This document shows positions 1 to 8,152 of a stretch of DNA of 13,877 nucleotides, in pieces; position 1 is the stretch's first letter; every line of letters begins with the position of its first letter. The position numbers were made by a program, and so were the translations under genes. The stretch covers positions 1 through 13,877 of the forward strand of contig JALXDB010000381.1 in NCBI GenBank assembly GCA_026990615.1, in the 5' to 3' direction. Below the pieces are notes generated by a model. It ran no database searches and was not told where the DNA came from. It worked only from the letters and a program-made list of their open reading frames with translations. Source of the DNA: Spirochaetota bacterium (GTDB lineage Bacteria; Spirochaetota; B62-G9).

Positions 1-35
1 TTTTAAATATTGTAAAACAAAGAAAGGTAAATAAG

Positions 36-69
36 AAGGGTAGTGTATAATATTTTATACATTACCCTT
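36..69 (-). terminator. Intrinsic terminator-like hairpin closing the rho-rpmE-DUF1385 group
   Basis: The arms at 36-50 and 55-69 are complementary over 15 positions with one mismatch, around a 4-base loop. It lies 19 bases past the DUF1385 stop. On the minus strand the stem is followed by a moderately U-rich run (CUUAUUUACCUUUCUUU). The single mismatch is a G-U wobble if transcribed from the plus strand and a C-A mismatch from the minus strand, so it may serve both directions. Bases 1-88 show no coding sequence. Confidence 0.65.
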
Positions 70-88
70 ATAAATTTTCATACATACC

Positions 89-1057
89 TTATAATACCGC
101 TTTTACAGCTTCAAGAGCGACTTCAAGCTGGCTATCATCCGGTTCAGAAGTGGTAATTTTCTGAAGAAACAGTCCCGGTGAGATTAGTATTTTCATAAAA
201 ATCATACTCTTCATCTTGTCGGTCAACTTCAAAAGTTCATAAGATAGAGAAGAAATAATAGGAAGTGCAACAAGTATATGGGATACAATCAATATGCTTT
301 TTCTAATTGCGAGGTTTAACTCTCCAAAACCAGGATAGAATTTTTCAATCAGAAGAGTAATAACAGGAAAAACTATTATAGCCACAACAAATACAAAAAA
401 TAAAAATGATGTTCCGCATCTTGGATGGAGAGTTTTGTATTTTCTTGCCTCTTCTACTACAAGAGGCTTTCCGGCCTCATAACAGTATATTGATTTATGC
501 TCAGCACCGTGATATTGAAACGTACGCCTTATATCCTTTATCAAGGAGATCCCAAGAATGTAAAGAATAAAGAGTGCAAGACGCATAAAGCCTGCGATGA
601 TATGAAAGAGAAAAGGGGAATTCTTCTCCACTATTCCGATATAGTGTGTGGCCAGGTTGGGAATCACTATAAAAAGGACAATTCCAAGGAGAATAGCCGG
701 AAGCATACTCAGGAATATAAATATATCGGAGTTTTGTTTATCCTTATTATCTTTCTTTTTAGAATCCTTTTTTTCATCCTCGGGCATGGCTATTTGAGCC
801 GAGTAGAGCAATGATTTAATCCCCAGCACAAGATTTTCTATCAGTACTGTAATACCTCTAACGAAGGGGGCCTTTAATATTTTATACCTCTTCACTGGAC
901 TGTTTATATCTTTTTTAACAACCTGAATATTACCATCTGGTTTCCTTACGGCTATAGAGTAGATATCTTTGTTTCTTATCATTACACCTTCTATTACCGC
1001 CTGCCCTCCTATATGAGGATGGTCCTCTCTGGCAAAAAAAATCAAATTTTTAAACAT
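89..1057 (-). CDS. DUF1385 (YqhQ-like) integral membrane protein
   Basis: This is a 322-residue polytopic membrane protein of the DUF1385 family, whose biochemical function is not established. Family signatures are visible in order: GGQAVIEGVMIR (17-28), a lysine/aspartate-rich linker (92-110), hydrophobic segments near 111-135, 148-174, 217-237 and 254-275, QYHGAEHKSI (181-190), HPRCGTSFL (211-219), and a C-terminal PGLFLQKITTSEPDD block (294-308). The conserved His, Glu and Cys residues of the central motifs are all present, and the length is normal. The start at 1057 is preferred over an in-frame GTG at 1075, because GGAAGGAA, a good ribosome-binding site, lies between them. It follows rpmE by 108 bases on the same strand; rpmE-DUF1385 pairs, often with prfA and prmC nearby, are common in Firmicutes and related genomes. 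Here the hairpin at 36-69 suggests the unit ends with this gene. Confidence 0.9.
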   Translation of the reverse strand: MFKNLIFFAREDHPHIGGQAVIEGVMIRNKDIYSIAVRKPDGNIQVVKKDINSPVKRYKILKAPFVRGITVLIENLVLGIKSLLYSAQIAMPEDEKKDSKKKDNKDKQNSDIFIFLSMLPAILLGIVLFIVIPNLATHYIGIVEKNSPFLFHIIAGFMRLALFILYILGISLIKDIRRTFQYHGAEHKSIYCYEAGKPLVVEEARKYKTLHPRCGTSFLFFVFVVAIIVFPVITLLIEKFYPGFGELNLAIRKSILIVSHILVALPIISSLSYELLKLTDKMKSMIFMKILISPGLFLQKITTSEPDDSQLEVALEAVKAVL

Positions 1058-1165
1058 AGCTGTATTCCTTCCCACAATAAATAACTAAGAATTATTAGCA
1101 TATTAAAATATAATAAAATAATTTATTCAGAGGTAAAATAAATGCATGTAAACGCATAAAGAGGT

Positions 1166-1381
1166 TTATTCGGCGGTAGATTCCTTTATATTGTACTTTT
1201 TCCTGAATCTCTCAATTCTTCCAGCGGTATCAACAAGCTTCTGTTTTCCCGTAAAGAATGGATGGCAGGCGGAGCAAATTTCAACATGAGTAACATCAAC
1301 GGTAGATCGTGTTTCTATCTTGTTTCCGCATGCACAGGTAATGACAACGTATTTGTAATTAGGATGTATCCCTTTCTTCAT
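1166..1381 (-). CDS. rpmE: 50S ribosomal protein L31, zinc-binding type
   Basis: A 71-residue large-subunit ribosomal protein, near the usual length. It begins MKKGIHPNY and carries all four zinc-ligand cysteines of the C+ form (C16, C18, C36, C39), the last two in the typical [12 protein letters not shown] segment, then [11 protein letters not shown]. The start has the Shine-Dalgarno GAGGAA eight bases upstream (1390-1395). It lies 186 bases downstream of rho on the same strand, an order common in bacteria. Retention of the cysteines implies the zinc-replete paralogue; no cysteine-less copy is in the window. A promoter candidate and a small leader hairpin precede it, so it may be expressed partly independently of rho. 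Confidence 0.97.
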   Translation of the reverse strand: MKKGIHPNYKYVVITCACGNKIETRSTVDVTHVEICSACHPFFTGKQKLVDTAGRIERFRKKYNIKESTAE

Positions 1382-1394
1382 TTTCTCGATTCCT

Positions 1395-1422
1395 CGTGAT
1401 GTATTTAAAATATAAAATCACG
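1395..1422 (-). promoter_or_regulatory. Leader hairpin just upstream of rpmE
   Basis: CGTGAT (1395-1400) and ATCACG (1417-1422) form a perfect 6-bp inverted repeat around a 16-base AT loop. The 3' arm on the minus strand touches the rpmE Shine-Dalgarno (1390-1395). Autoregulatory L31 leaders are known in several phyla, so this could be such an element; that is inference. If transcription starts from the nearest promoter candidate, part of the 5' arm would not be transcribed, which weakens the RNA reading. Confidence 0.3.
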
Positions 1423-1426
1423 CTTT

Positions 1427-1455
1427 AATATAATAATTATGTTAAAAATATACAA
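1427..1455 (-). promoter_or_regulatory. Candidate sigma-70-type promoter for rpmE
   Basis: On the minus strand TTGTAT (1455-1450) and TATATT (1432-1427) are separated by 17 bases. The -10 matches 5 of 6 consensus bases and the -35 matches 3 of 6. The region is very AT-rich, so chance matches are likely. A perfect TATAAT at 1528-1523 lacks a good -35. Confidence 0.35.
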
Positions 1456-1536
1456 CTCTTTTTAATCAAAGTTAGATGATATTCTTTAACCTGTATTAAA
1501 CCTGCTTCAGGTCTACACCAAAATTATACAAAATCA

Positions 1537-1580
1537 ACATTAAACTTACATTAAATTTACATTAAGTTTACATTGAAGAG
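1537..1580 (-). repeat. Four 11-bp tandem repeats over the rho stop codon
   Basis: On the plus strand ACATTAA or ACATTGA begins at 1537, 1548, 1559 and 1570, an exact 11-base period (unit ACATTAA plus four variable bases). The last copy covers the 3' end of rho. Read on the minus strand, each of the first three units contains ATGTAA, the same bases that end rho (final Met codon plus TAA). Because 11 is not a multiple of 3, successive TAA triplets fall in all three frames. Confidence 0.85.
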
Positions 1581-3250
1581 TTGTTCATAGATCTTAGAAA
1601 TGCAGCATTGTTCTTGGTTGCCTTCATCTTTTCAATTAAGAGCTCCATAACCTCTATTTCATCCATAGGATGCAGTACTTTTCTTAATATCCAGAGTTTC
1701 TGCTGCTCCTCCTCGGTTAATAGTAGCTCCTCCTTCCTCGTACCGGATTTCCATATATCAATTGCAGGGAATATTCTTCTCTCCACGAGGCGCCTGTCAA
1801 GATGTATTTCCATATTTCCAGTTCCCTTGAACTCTTCAAATATGACCTCATCCATCCTGCTTCCAGTATCAATAAGAGCTGTGGCAAGTATGGTTAAGCT
1901 TCCTCCTTCTTCTATATTTCTCGCTGCTCCAAAAAATCTCTTGGGTTTATGAAGGGCATTGGAGTCAACACCACCGGATAAAATTTTACCTGAAGTTGGA
2001 ACCACCTGGTTGTACGCCCTTGCCAGCCTTGTTATGCTGTCAAGCAGGATAACCACATCTTTTTTATGTTCAACCAGCCTCTTTGCCTTTTCTATTACCA
2101 TTTCTGCTACCTGTACGTGTCTTGTAGCAGGTTCATCAAAAGTAGAACTTATAACCTCGCCCTTCACGTTTCTTTCCATATCTGTTACTTCTTCAGGCCT
2201 TTCATCAATAAGTAGTACAATAAGAATGATTTCGGGATGATTGGTGGTTATAGCATTTGCGATCTGCTGGATCAATATTGTTTTTCCTGTCCTTGGAGGA
2301 GCAACTATCAAACCTCTCTGTCCCTTTCCGATTGGAGTAAACAGGTTCACAATTCTCATGGATATATTATCCGAGGTCGTTTCAAGGTTTATCCTTTCAT
2401 TTGGATAGAGGGGTGTAAGGTTGTCAAAGAGAATCCTTTTCTGGGCTACTTCAGGATCCTCAAAGTTTACAGCTTCAACCCTCAGAAGCGCAAAGAACCT
2501 CTCATTCTCTTTTGGAGGTCTCACCTGCCCGGATACGGTATCTCCTGTTTTCAGGCCGAAGAGCCGAATCTGAGATGGAGATACGTATATGTCATCAGGA
2601 CCAGGTAAATAGTTGTAACTAGGAGATCTTAGAAATCCGTATCCATCTTGCAGTATCTCAAGAACTCCGGTTGCAAAGATCAGGCCGTGTTTTTCTGTCT
2701 GGGCCTGTAGGATGGCAAAAATAAGGTCCTGCTTGGTCATTCGGCTCGTTCCTTCTATCTTGAACTCCCTTGCAAGAGCCGATAGCTCCGATATGCTCAT
2801 ATTTGCAAGCTCATTTATATTTAATTTTGCAAAATTTATCTTCTGCTGGTCTTCGCCAGTCGATTTTTTCTTTGATTTTTTTATTATTGTTATCTTACCC
2901 TGGGCCTTTTCACCCTCAACTTGAGATTCTGACTTCTTTTCCTCTTCCTTTGCCTCCTCTTTTACTTCTACATCCTCCTTTATTTCAACTTTTTCCTCAA
3001 CCTTTTCCTCTACTTTCTTTTCTTCTATTTCAGTTTCTGTCTTGACTTCAACCTTTTCTTCTTCCGATACAGATTCAACTTTAGATTCGACTGGAACTCC
3101 ATTTAAAGGTTCGGCAACACTCTTTTCCTCTTTCACCTCTTCCTTTACAGCACCATTATCACCCGAGTTTTCAGCTTTAATTTTTTCCTTTTCTTCATCA
3201 GTTGATTCAATGGTTGGTTCAATAGATTTGATTTCCTTTACTTCGTCCAT
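1568..3250 (-). CDS. rho: Transcription termination factor Rho with long acidic/lysine-rich N-terminal extension
   Basis: Rho is the hexameric RNA-dependent ATPase that ends transcription. The 560-residue product (E. coli Rho is 419) starts with about 125 residues of low-complexity Glu/Lys/Val sequence. Then follow the Rho N-terminal helical domain (about 140-185), the cold-shock-like RNA-binding domain (about 190-265; [28 protein letters not shown]), and the RecA-like ATPase core with Walker A APPRTGKT (317-324), [13 protein letters not shown] (346-358), Walker B VVILLDS (399-405), the Q-loop [17 protein letters not shown] (417-433) and [14 protein letters not shown]. The catalytic core looks intact. 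The ATG at 3250 follows a GAGGTG site by nine bases and is preferred to an in-frame GTG at 3262. A 413-base gap separates it from the gene upstream. In many bacteria rho is autoregulated through its leader; nothing in the sequence proves it here. Confidence 0.97.
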   Translation of the reverse strand: MDEVKEIKSIEPTIESTDEEKEKIKAENSGDNGAVKEEVKEEKSVAEPLNGVPVESKVESVSEEEKVEVKTETEIEEKKVEEKVEEKVEIKEDVEVKEEAKEEEKKSESQVEGEKAQGKITIIKKSKKKSTGEDQQKINFAKLNINELANMSISELSALAREFKIEGTSRMTKQDLIFAILQAQTEKHGLIFATGVLEILQDGYGFLRSPSYNYLPGPDDIYVSPSQIRLFGLKTGDTVSGQVRPPKENERFFALLRVEAVNFEDPEVAQKRILFDNLTPLYPNERINLETTSDNISMRIVNLFTPIGKGQRGLIVAPPRTGKTILIQQIANAITTNHPEIILIVLLIDERPEEVTDMERNVKGEVISSTFDEPATRHVQVAEMVIEKAKRLVEHKKDVVILLDSITRLARAYNQVVPTSGKILSGGVDSNALHKPKRFFGAARNIEEGGSLTILATALIDTGSRMDEVIFEEFKGTGNMEIHLDRRLVERRIFPAIDIWKSGTRKEELLLTEEEQQKLWILRKVLHPMDEIEVMELLIEKMKATKNNAAFLRSMNNSSM

Positions 3251-3513
3251 TGCAGTATACACCTCGCTTGTTAAATTTTTATCTAATTTATTATTATTCT
3301 AATTCTGCTGTTTTATTTATTATATGATTTTGGCTGCCAGTACATTAAGATTTTATGATGAATAAAAATCAAAACCAATTACCTACCAGAAGATCGCTGT
3401 TAAAACGTACTTCTTGATTGGATAAACAATCCTGTTAATTATAAGATCAAATTACTCACTTATAACCCTCTGTAAGCATTAATGCTGAATGAGGATTAAC
3501 CATAATCACAGGA

Positions 3514-3543
3514 TTAATATGCTTAACTGTAAATACTTGTCAA
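3514..3543 (-). promoter_or_regulatory. Candidate rho promoter in the 413-base gap
   Basis: On the minus strand a perfect TTGACA (3543-3538) is followed after 18 bases by TATTAA (3519-3514; 4 of 6). It would give a leader of about 255 bases before rho. The gap 3251-3663 also holds a 12-bp palindrome AGCATTAATGCT (3475-3486), an 8-bp inverted repeat (AATCCTGT at 3428-3435, ACAGGATT at 3509-3516), and an imperfect hairpin at 3575-3593 that might mark the end of the upstream transcript but lacks a T-tract. No gene is visible in it. Confidence 0.45.
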
Positions 3544-3663
3544 AGATAATCAAATATATATAAATATCTCTTTAGAACAGCTTTCCGCGGTTCAAATATT
3601 GAGGTATCATAACCTGTAGAAATTAGGAATGCTTTTAATGTAAACTTATTATATTTAACTGAT

Positions 3664-4647
3664 TTAGTCAACTATAAAATTATTTATTTTTGAGATATTC
3701 ACTATTAAATCTTCAAATAGCGGCTTTAATTCATACTCCAATATATCTCCAATAGTTATCATATCCTCGTTCCTGAATGATTCCTCTATTAATTTAAGAT
3801 TTTCTGTAATTTTTGTAAATATACTATCGATTCGTTCTATCAAAGCATATATACTTTTTTTCCTTCCAAAATCTAAATTCTTTATAATGCTTATTATATC
3901 AACAGATTCGCTTAGAATTGAAGAGATGTAAAGTATACCGTTAAAGGCATCTATATCATCGCCTACCTGTAAACTTTCGCTGGTAGCATCGAATTTATCC
4001 AGTGTCTTTCTGCACACCGACACATAATCGCTCATTATTTCCTTAATCAATGTGAGGTCATGCCCGGCTTTACCTTCAACTTTATAATTTTTTACGATTC
4101 CCCACTTGTACATTTTTATCATGATATACTTCAATCTATCTATTGTGCTCCCTATTTCTTCGGCACCCTTCTCATCAATGAATTTCCTTGAATACTCCTT
4201 TACAAGACTATGGATTTTACCCATTATCTCTGACAAATCCTGATCATCGTATATCAGAAAATATTCATTTAAATTCAATATCTTAACGATCAATTCTATA
4301 CTCTCATAAATCCACGAAAGGCCGTCTAAAATGAGGTCATTATTTTCAAATAGATCACCCTTTAATGAGTCCTGTATAAAAGACAGGTATTCCAGCGTAG
4401 TATCAATTGACTCAAAAGCAAGATCTATTTTATTTTTAGTAACAACTTCTATTTTCTTTACACTGTCAATATCCATACTAAAGCTGTTCAACTCATCCAA
4501 TCCAATATTTTTATTGTTTACCTTTATTGAACTAATAACATTGTTGTTTTCGTTTATCCACTTCTCAAGGTCCTTCACAATGTCGGAAACATTTCTTTCA
4601 TCTTCCAGTGTAAAATCTATCTTTTTACTATTCACCAAGATCTCCAT
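3664..4647 (-). CDS. Unrecognised protein translationally coupled to fliD
   Basis: I do not recognise this 327-residue protein. Its ATG directly follows the fliD TAA, and its Shine-Dalgarno (GGGAGGAAAG) lies inside the last fliD codons, so the two are almost certainly co-translated. There is no signal peptide or membrane segment, so it is probably cytoplasmic and acidic. Residues 1-70 read like a small beta-grasp fold: a strand MEILVNSKKIDF, a helix around 20-34, strands around 39-50, and a final strand KKIEVVTK near 64-71. The rest (about 75-327) is strongly helical with amphipathic heptads, suggesting a helical bundle. It occupies the slot where other bacteria have fliS or fliT after fliD, so a role as an export chaperone or assembly factor for the cap or filament is a reasonable guess from position only. 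No sequence motif of FliS or FliT is evident. Confidence 0.85.
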   Translation of the reverse strand: MEILVNSKKIDFTLEDERNVSDIVKDLEKWINENNNVISSIKVNNKNIGLDELNSFSMDIDSVKKIEVVTKNKIDLAFESIDTTLEYLSFIQDSLKGDLFENNDLILDGLSWIYESIELIVKILNLNEYFLIYDDQDLSEIMGKIHSLVKEYSRKFIDEKGAEEIGSTIDRLKYIMIKMYKWGIVKNYKVEGKAGHDLTLIKEIMSDYVSVCRKTLDKFDATSESLQVGDDIDAFNGILYISSILSESVDIISIIKNLDFGRKKSIYALIERIDSIFTKITENLKLIEESFRNEDMITIGDILEYELKPLFEDLIVNISKINNFIVD

Positions 4648-6621
4648 TTACTTTCCTCCCATCTGTTTGTTGAAATTCTCTATACTTTTTTTATTTCTCT
4701 CGAGGTCATGCAAAGCTTCCTGCATAACTGTAAACTTCCTCTCAAGATTTTTTCTATATTCTTCTAAATGCTCATTCCAATCTTCAATCTTCTTATCCTG
4801 ATTCTTAATTTCATTATCGGTATTTTTTATTTTGTATGTTATAATTCCCTGATTCGGGCTGGTATAACCGTTCAATATTTTATCAAGTTTGTAGGCGACT
4901 CCATTATCCACTATCATATCTTTGTTAGTGTCGGAACCAAAAAGTTGTTTTATCTCATCAGGATACTTTTTAAAAGCATCTATAAACTTATCCTCATCAA
5001 CCTGTAAATATCCTCCTTTAATATCGGTCCAGCTTGATCCACTCTTACCCATAGAAATACCAATCTGAGCCAGCAAGCTTAGTTCTTTACCTTTATCAGT
5101 TGGATAAGGATTCATCATAATTAATTGGAGTTTAGATTTTATGCTCTCTACAGTTATATCCCCTGCAAGGATTCCAACTTTGTTTTTCTCTGTAAGAGAT
5201 CCCGTAGCACTTATTTTAGTCTTTTCATTTATATATTTAAGTGCATCATTGTACTTCTCTATAAGATCAATTATCTTTTTTGTTATCTTTTCATAATCAT
5301 AGTCTATATTTAACTTAACTGGTTTATCTGAGGTAGAGTTGAGGTGAAGAGTTACTCCTTTAAGTGCATCATCTATATCATTACTATCCCTCTCTATCCT
5401 GACCCCATCAATTTCTACTATAGCATTTTGAGGTTCCTGTACAACGTGTTTTGGTTTTACCCCTCCAGGTTCCGAAGTATCAACAATTTTAAAATCTGAA
5501 TATATAACATCCCTGTTTGTACTGTTGTTTAAAAGGAGCAATTCTGTTATATTTTCCCTGCCCTTTACTAGATCAGTTATTTTTACCCTGTATTCTTTAA
5601 ATTCCTCTCCTAGATCCTTAATCTCAATTTTATTAATACGATTATCCTCTTTAACTCCTAAAATATTATTGTCAATTACTATTTTCTTTTCTTTTTTTTC
5701 TTCTTTCTTTATAGCATTTACAGGTCTTCCACCTTCTATTTCAATATCTTTAACCTTTACACTACCAATTCCCTCCAATTCAGGCCATTGTACAGGTTTC
5801 TTTTCTTCCTTCGGCAGATTCTTTACCCTGGCCTTGAAGTATATATACACGCTATCCTTTACAGGCACGGGTTTTGTGAGTTTTAATGCCGCCTTGCTTT
5901 CAGGTTTAAGAATAATATTTTTTTCTTCTATTTGAGGTTTTGACCCTCCTATCCCAAGAACGTATTGATCCTCTATTTTTGGTTTAAGTGAGAAACCTCT
6001 GCTTTCTTCAAAAAGTCCTATCTTTTCAAACAGCTTTAAAGTCTTTTTATCATCGATATTAATTCTGTAGCTTTCACCTGTCTTTTTGGTTTCCACTATG
6101 AGGACAGATGTATCAGAGGTAACCTTCGCGAGTTTGGCTGTTAACATTCCCTTCCCGGCTTTATTTATAGCATCAGCAAGGTCACTGAGATTCCCTCCAT
6201 CAAATTCTATGTTTAACCTGTTTTTGCCCACGTTTATATTCAATTCAAGGGGATCAAAAATTTCAGTGTTCGATACCGAATCAGAGACAATCCTCTCATT
6301 TTTTGCCAGTTGATCTACCTTTATGTTGACTTCGGAGGGTGTAGCTATTCTTGTTGCCGTTGCAGTAAGAACACTACTGTTACTGGAGTTTGCTATTTTA
6401 TCTTCAAAAGGAGATCTAAAACCGTAGAGGTTTTTTGCGGCTTCTTGAAGCTTTTTAAGTTTGCTATTTAGTTCAACAAGAGCACTCTTTCTTTTATCAA
6501 GGAAATCTTTTTCTTTTTCATATGTATCAATTCTTTTACTTTCTGCTTTAACGAGCTTATCAATAAGCTCTTTTATATTGATATTACTAGATGTCCCCGG
6601 AAGATTGTATATCTGCGGCAT
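4648..6621 (-). CDS. fliD: Flagellar filament capping protein FliD (HAP2)
   Basis: FliD forms the cap at the filament tip and promotes polymerisation of exported flagellin. The 657-residue product has a FliD N-terminal domain at about 10-110 (NIKELIDKLVKAESKRID, a coiled helix, then VNIKVDQLAKNERIVS). The C-terminal domain lies at about 395-650, with IVEIDGVRIERDSNDIDDAL (401-420), LIEKYNDALKYINEKTK, GILAGDITVESIKSKL, AQIGISMGKSG, ELFG-like IKQLFGSDTNKD and a C-terminal coiled coil (595-640). The middle (about 200-395) is poorly conserved and holds a lysine/glutamate-rich stretch (302-315). No Sec signal is present, as expected for a type III flagellar export substrate. The start has GGAG seven bases upstream. 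flaG lies 72 bases upstream and the unknown 327-residue gene abuts its stop. Its length fits the larger spirochaete FliDs. Confidence 0.93.
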   Translation of the reverse strand: MPQIYNLPGTSSNINIKELIDKLVKAESKRIDTYEKEKDFLDKRKSALVELNSKLKKLQEAAKNLYGFRSPFEDKIANSSNSSVLTATATRIATPSEVNIKVDQLAKNERIVSDSVSNTEIFDPLELNINVGKNRLNIEFDGGNLSDLADAINKAGKGMLTAKLAKVTSDTSVLIVETKKTGESYRINIDDKKTLKLFEKIGLFEESRGFSLKPKIEDQYVLGIGGSKPQIEEKNIILKPESKAALKLTKPVPVKDSVYIYFKARVKNLPKEEKKPVQWPELEGIGSVKVKDIEIEGGRPVNAIKKEEKKEKKIVIDNNILGVKEDNRINKIEIKDLGEEFKEYRVKITDLVKGRENITELLLLNNSTNRDVIYSDFKIVDTSEPGGVKPKHVVQEPQNAIVEIDGVRIERDSNDIDDALKGVTLHLNSTSDKPVKLNIDYDYEKITKKIIDLIEKYNDALKYINEKTKISATGSLTEKNKVGILAGDITVESIKSKLQLIMMNPYPTDKGKELSLLAQIGISMGKSGSSWTDIKGGYLQVDEDKFIDAFKKYPDEIKQLFGSDTNKDMIVDNGVAYKLDKILNGYTSPNQGIITYKIKNTDNEIKNQDKKIEDWNEHLEEYRKNLERKFTVMQEALHDLERNKKSIENFNKQMGGK

Positions 6622-6693
6622 TAATAATCTCCGCCTGCCGGCTATTTTCCTCCAGGGCTAAACGTGAAAGTTTCATTAACTATTTTTAAAACT

Positions 6694-7050
6694 TTATCTT
6701 TCCTCATCAACCAAAAGGCCTATCATCTCCTGTATTTTGGCCGCCAATTTAATTAACTGCTCTGGAGGAATTTCTTTAATAACTTTATCGGTCTCAGTGT
6801 CAATTACTTTAACCACTATCCTTTTGGTTGCTTCATCTATACGAAAATCAAGGCGTCTGTTAAATATATCACCAGCGTGCTTCAATCTCTTTATTGCATC
6901 GTTTATATACTTTTTCTCAGATTCATACTTTAACCACTCCTGGCTTTCTTTACCTATTTCACTCTGTTTTTTCAGTGGATCGCCCCTTGTAGTAACAAAC
7001 TTCGTCTGCTTCAACTCATTTCCGTATCCGCTGAGTGATTCTATCTTCAT
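6694..7050 (-). CDS. flaG: FlaG-family flagellar protein
   Basis: A 118-residue FlaG-domain protein. The family is usually encoded beside flagellin and fliD, and in some bacteria it affects filament length; its mechanism is unclear. The conserved C-terminal half (about 65-118) is typical: a strand LDFRIDEATKRIVVKVID, then TDKVIKEIPPEQLIKLAAKIQEMIGLLVDE. The N-terminal half is charged and helical (KESQEWLKYESEKKYINDAIKRLK) and less conserved. The start at 7050 is chosen because GGAGGT sits seven bases upstream; an upstream in-frame ATG (7071) lies before that site. It is between the divergent flagellin and fliD, on the same strand. A strong hairpin lies in the 89-base gap upstream. Confidence 0.92.
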   Translation of the reverse strand: MKIESLSGYGNELKQTKFVTTRGDPLKKQSEIGKESQEWLKYESEKKYINDAIKRLKHAGDIFNRRLDFRIDEATKRIVVKVIDTETDKVIKEIPPEQLIKLAAKIQEMIGLLVDEER

Positions 7051-7089
7051 TTTAATTACCTCCATGATCATATAAATCTTTTATATATT

Positions 7090-7118
7090 CCTGCGGTATC
7101 ATAAATGGATACCGCAGG
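7090..7118 (-). terminator. Strong hairpin between the divergent flagellin and flaG
   Basis: CCTGCGGTATC (7090-7100) and GATACCGCAGG (7108-7118) make a perfect 11-bp stem with a 7-base loop, 21 bases past the flagellin stop. On the minus strand the stem is followed by GAATATATAAAAG rather than a T-tract, so it is more likely a leaky terminator or an RNA 3'-end stabiliser that sets high flagellin and lower flaG/fliD levels. Confidence 0.7.
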
Positions 7119-7139
7119 TCAGTGATCGGTGCAAACTGC

Positions 7140-7952
7140 CTAATCCAACAACTTTAATACTGACTCCGGCTTCAGATTGGCCTGTGTCAGCATCGCTATT
7201 CCCGTTTCTTCCAGGATTTTCAGCCTTGCAAAATTAACAGCTTCCTCAGCTATATCTGTATCCCTCAGATAGGATTCTGCGGCAGTGAGGTTTTCTTCAG
7301 CCACACTTAATCGAGCGGCTGTATATTCGAGACGATTCTGATAGGCTCCAAATTCTGCCCTCATCATCGAAACTTTATTTATGGCCCTGTCGATTCTACC
7401 TATGGCCTTATTGGCCAATTCCACAGTAGAAACTGACAGGCCAGTTAAACCCAGGGATTGTGCTGTCATGGTTTTCACTTCAATCGAAAGCTCCTGCCCT
7501 TTATTGGGGCCAATGTGCAGGGTTATTTCCCTGCGCGTTCCATCAAGCAGCTTGAGTTTGTTAAACTCAGTCGCCGAGGAGACACGGTTGATCTCCTTAA
7601 CGAGCTGAGAAACTTCTACCTGCACCAATCCTCTATCCTCTCTGGTGTAAATAGAGTTTGCTGCCTGAATGGACAGTTCCCTTAATCTGAGCAGGATCGA
7701 TTGAATCTCACTCAGTGCTCCCTCTCCTGTCTGAAGAAGAGAGATCCCCATTTGAGCATTCCTCTGGGCCTGCCTCAATCCCTCTATCTGAGCTCTCAGT
7801 TTTTCGGACACAGCCAATCCTGAAGCGTCATCAGCTGCACTGTTTATCCGTAAACCCGATGATAACCTCTCAATAGACTTGGAAATCTTTTTTTCAGTCT
7901 GCGAGAGGATGTGGTTTACGAAGACAGCAGATAGATTGTGGTTAATGATCAT
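7140..7952 (-). CDS. Divergent third flagellin of the tandem array
   Basis: A 270-residue flagellin with complete D0/D1 helices at both ends: [57 protein letters not shown], and C-terminal LRDTDIAEEAVNFARLKILEETGIAMLTQANLKPESVLKLL. It differs from the two upstream copies in the centre: instead of the [14 protein letters not shown] block it has a shorter ITLHIGPNKGQELSIEV segment like generic bacterial flagellins, and it is about 15 residues shorter. The start at 7952 is supported by an immediately upstream GGAGGGAGGAG and by alignment to the other copies; an open frame extends to 8069 but is leader. It is the last flagellin before flaG. It could be a minor filament subunit or a subunit with a specific location. 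It is well conserved at export and polymerisation regions, so probably functional. Confidence 0.93.
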   Translation of the reverse strand: MIINHNLSAVFVNHILSQTEKKISKSIERLSSGLRINSAADDASGLAVSEKLRAQIEGLRQAQRNAQMGISLLQTGEGALSEIQSILLRLRELSIQAANSIYTREDRGLVQVEVSQLVKEINRVSSATEFNKLKLLDGTRREITLHIGPNKGQELSIEVKTMTAQSLGLTGLSVSTVELANKAIGRIDRAINKVSMMRAEFGAYQNRLEYTAARLSVAEENLTAAESYLRDTDIAEEAVNFARLKILEETGIAMLTQANLKPESVLKLLD

Positions 7953-7954
7953 AC

Positions 7955-7977
7955 TATCTCCTCCCTCCATAGAGATA
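7955..7977 (-). promoter_or_regulatory. Shine-Dalgarno hairpin at the divergent flagellin start
   Basis: TATCTC (7955-7960) and GAGATA (7972-7977) form a perfect 6-bp stem two bases from the start codon. The 11-base loop on the minus strand is TATGGAGGGAG, so GGA motifs of the ribosome-binding site lie in the loop. This arrangement fits a translation-control site, possibly for CsrA. Confidence 0.5.
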
Positions 7978-8152
7978 CGGTGGCCGAAACTCCGGTTTTC
8001 AGCCAATCGAGGTATGGTACTCGAGGTTTGTATAGCACCGATCACCATAAATCCTCTTTCCCATACCACCGATTCCCCAGAGGGGTTGCCGTCTTCGCAT
8101 GATCCAAATGGATGATGACGCTCGGATTAGGCTTCCAATACCACCCCCAAGA

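Noticed and set aside
1495..1515. ACCTG-CTT-CAGGT small hairpin after rho as an intrinsic terminator
   Set aside because: Stem of only 5-7 bp with no proper T-run; too weak to call.
5525..5935. 136-residue plus-strand open frame, and similar ones at 1581-1952, 2237-2608 and 4331-4801
   Set aside because: They lie opposite rho, fliD and the fliD-coupled gene, have no good ribosome-binding site, and have compositions typical of antisense shadows.
7953..8069. Open frame extending the divergent flagellin by 39 residues
   Set aside because: The Shine-Dalgarno and the MIINHN alignment fix the start at 7952; the extension is leader sequence rich in hairpins.
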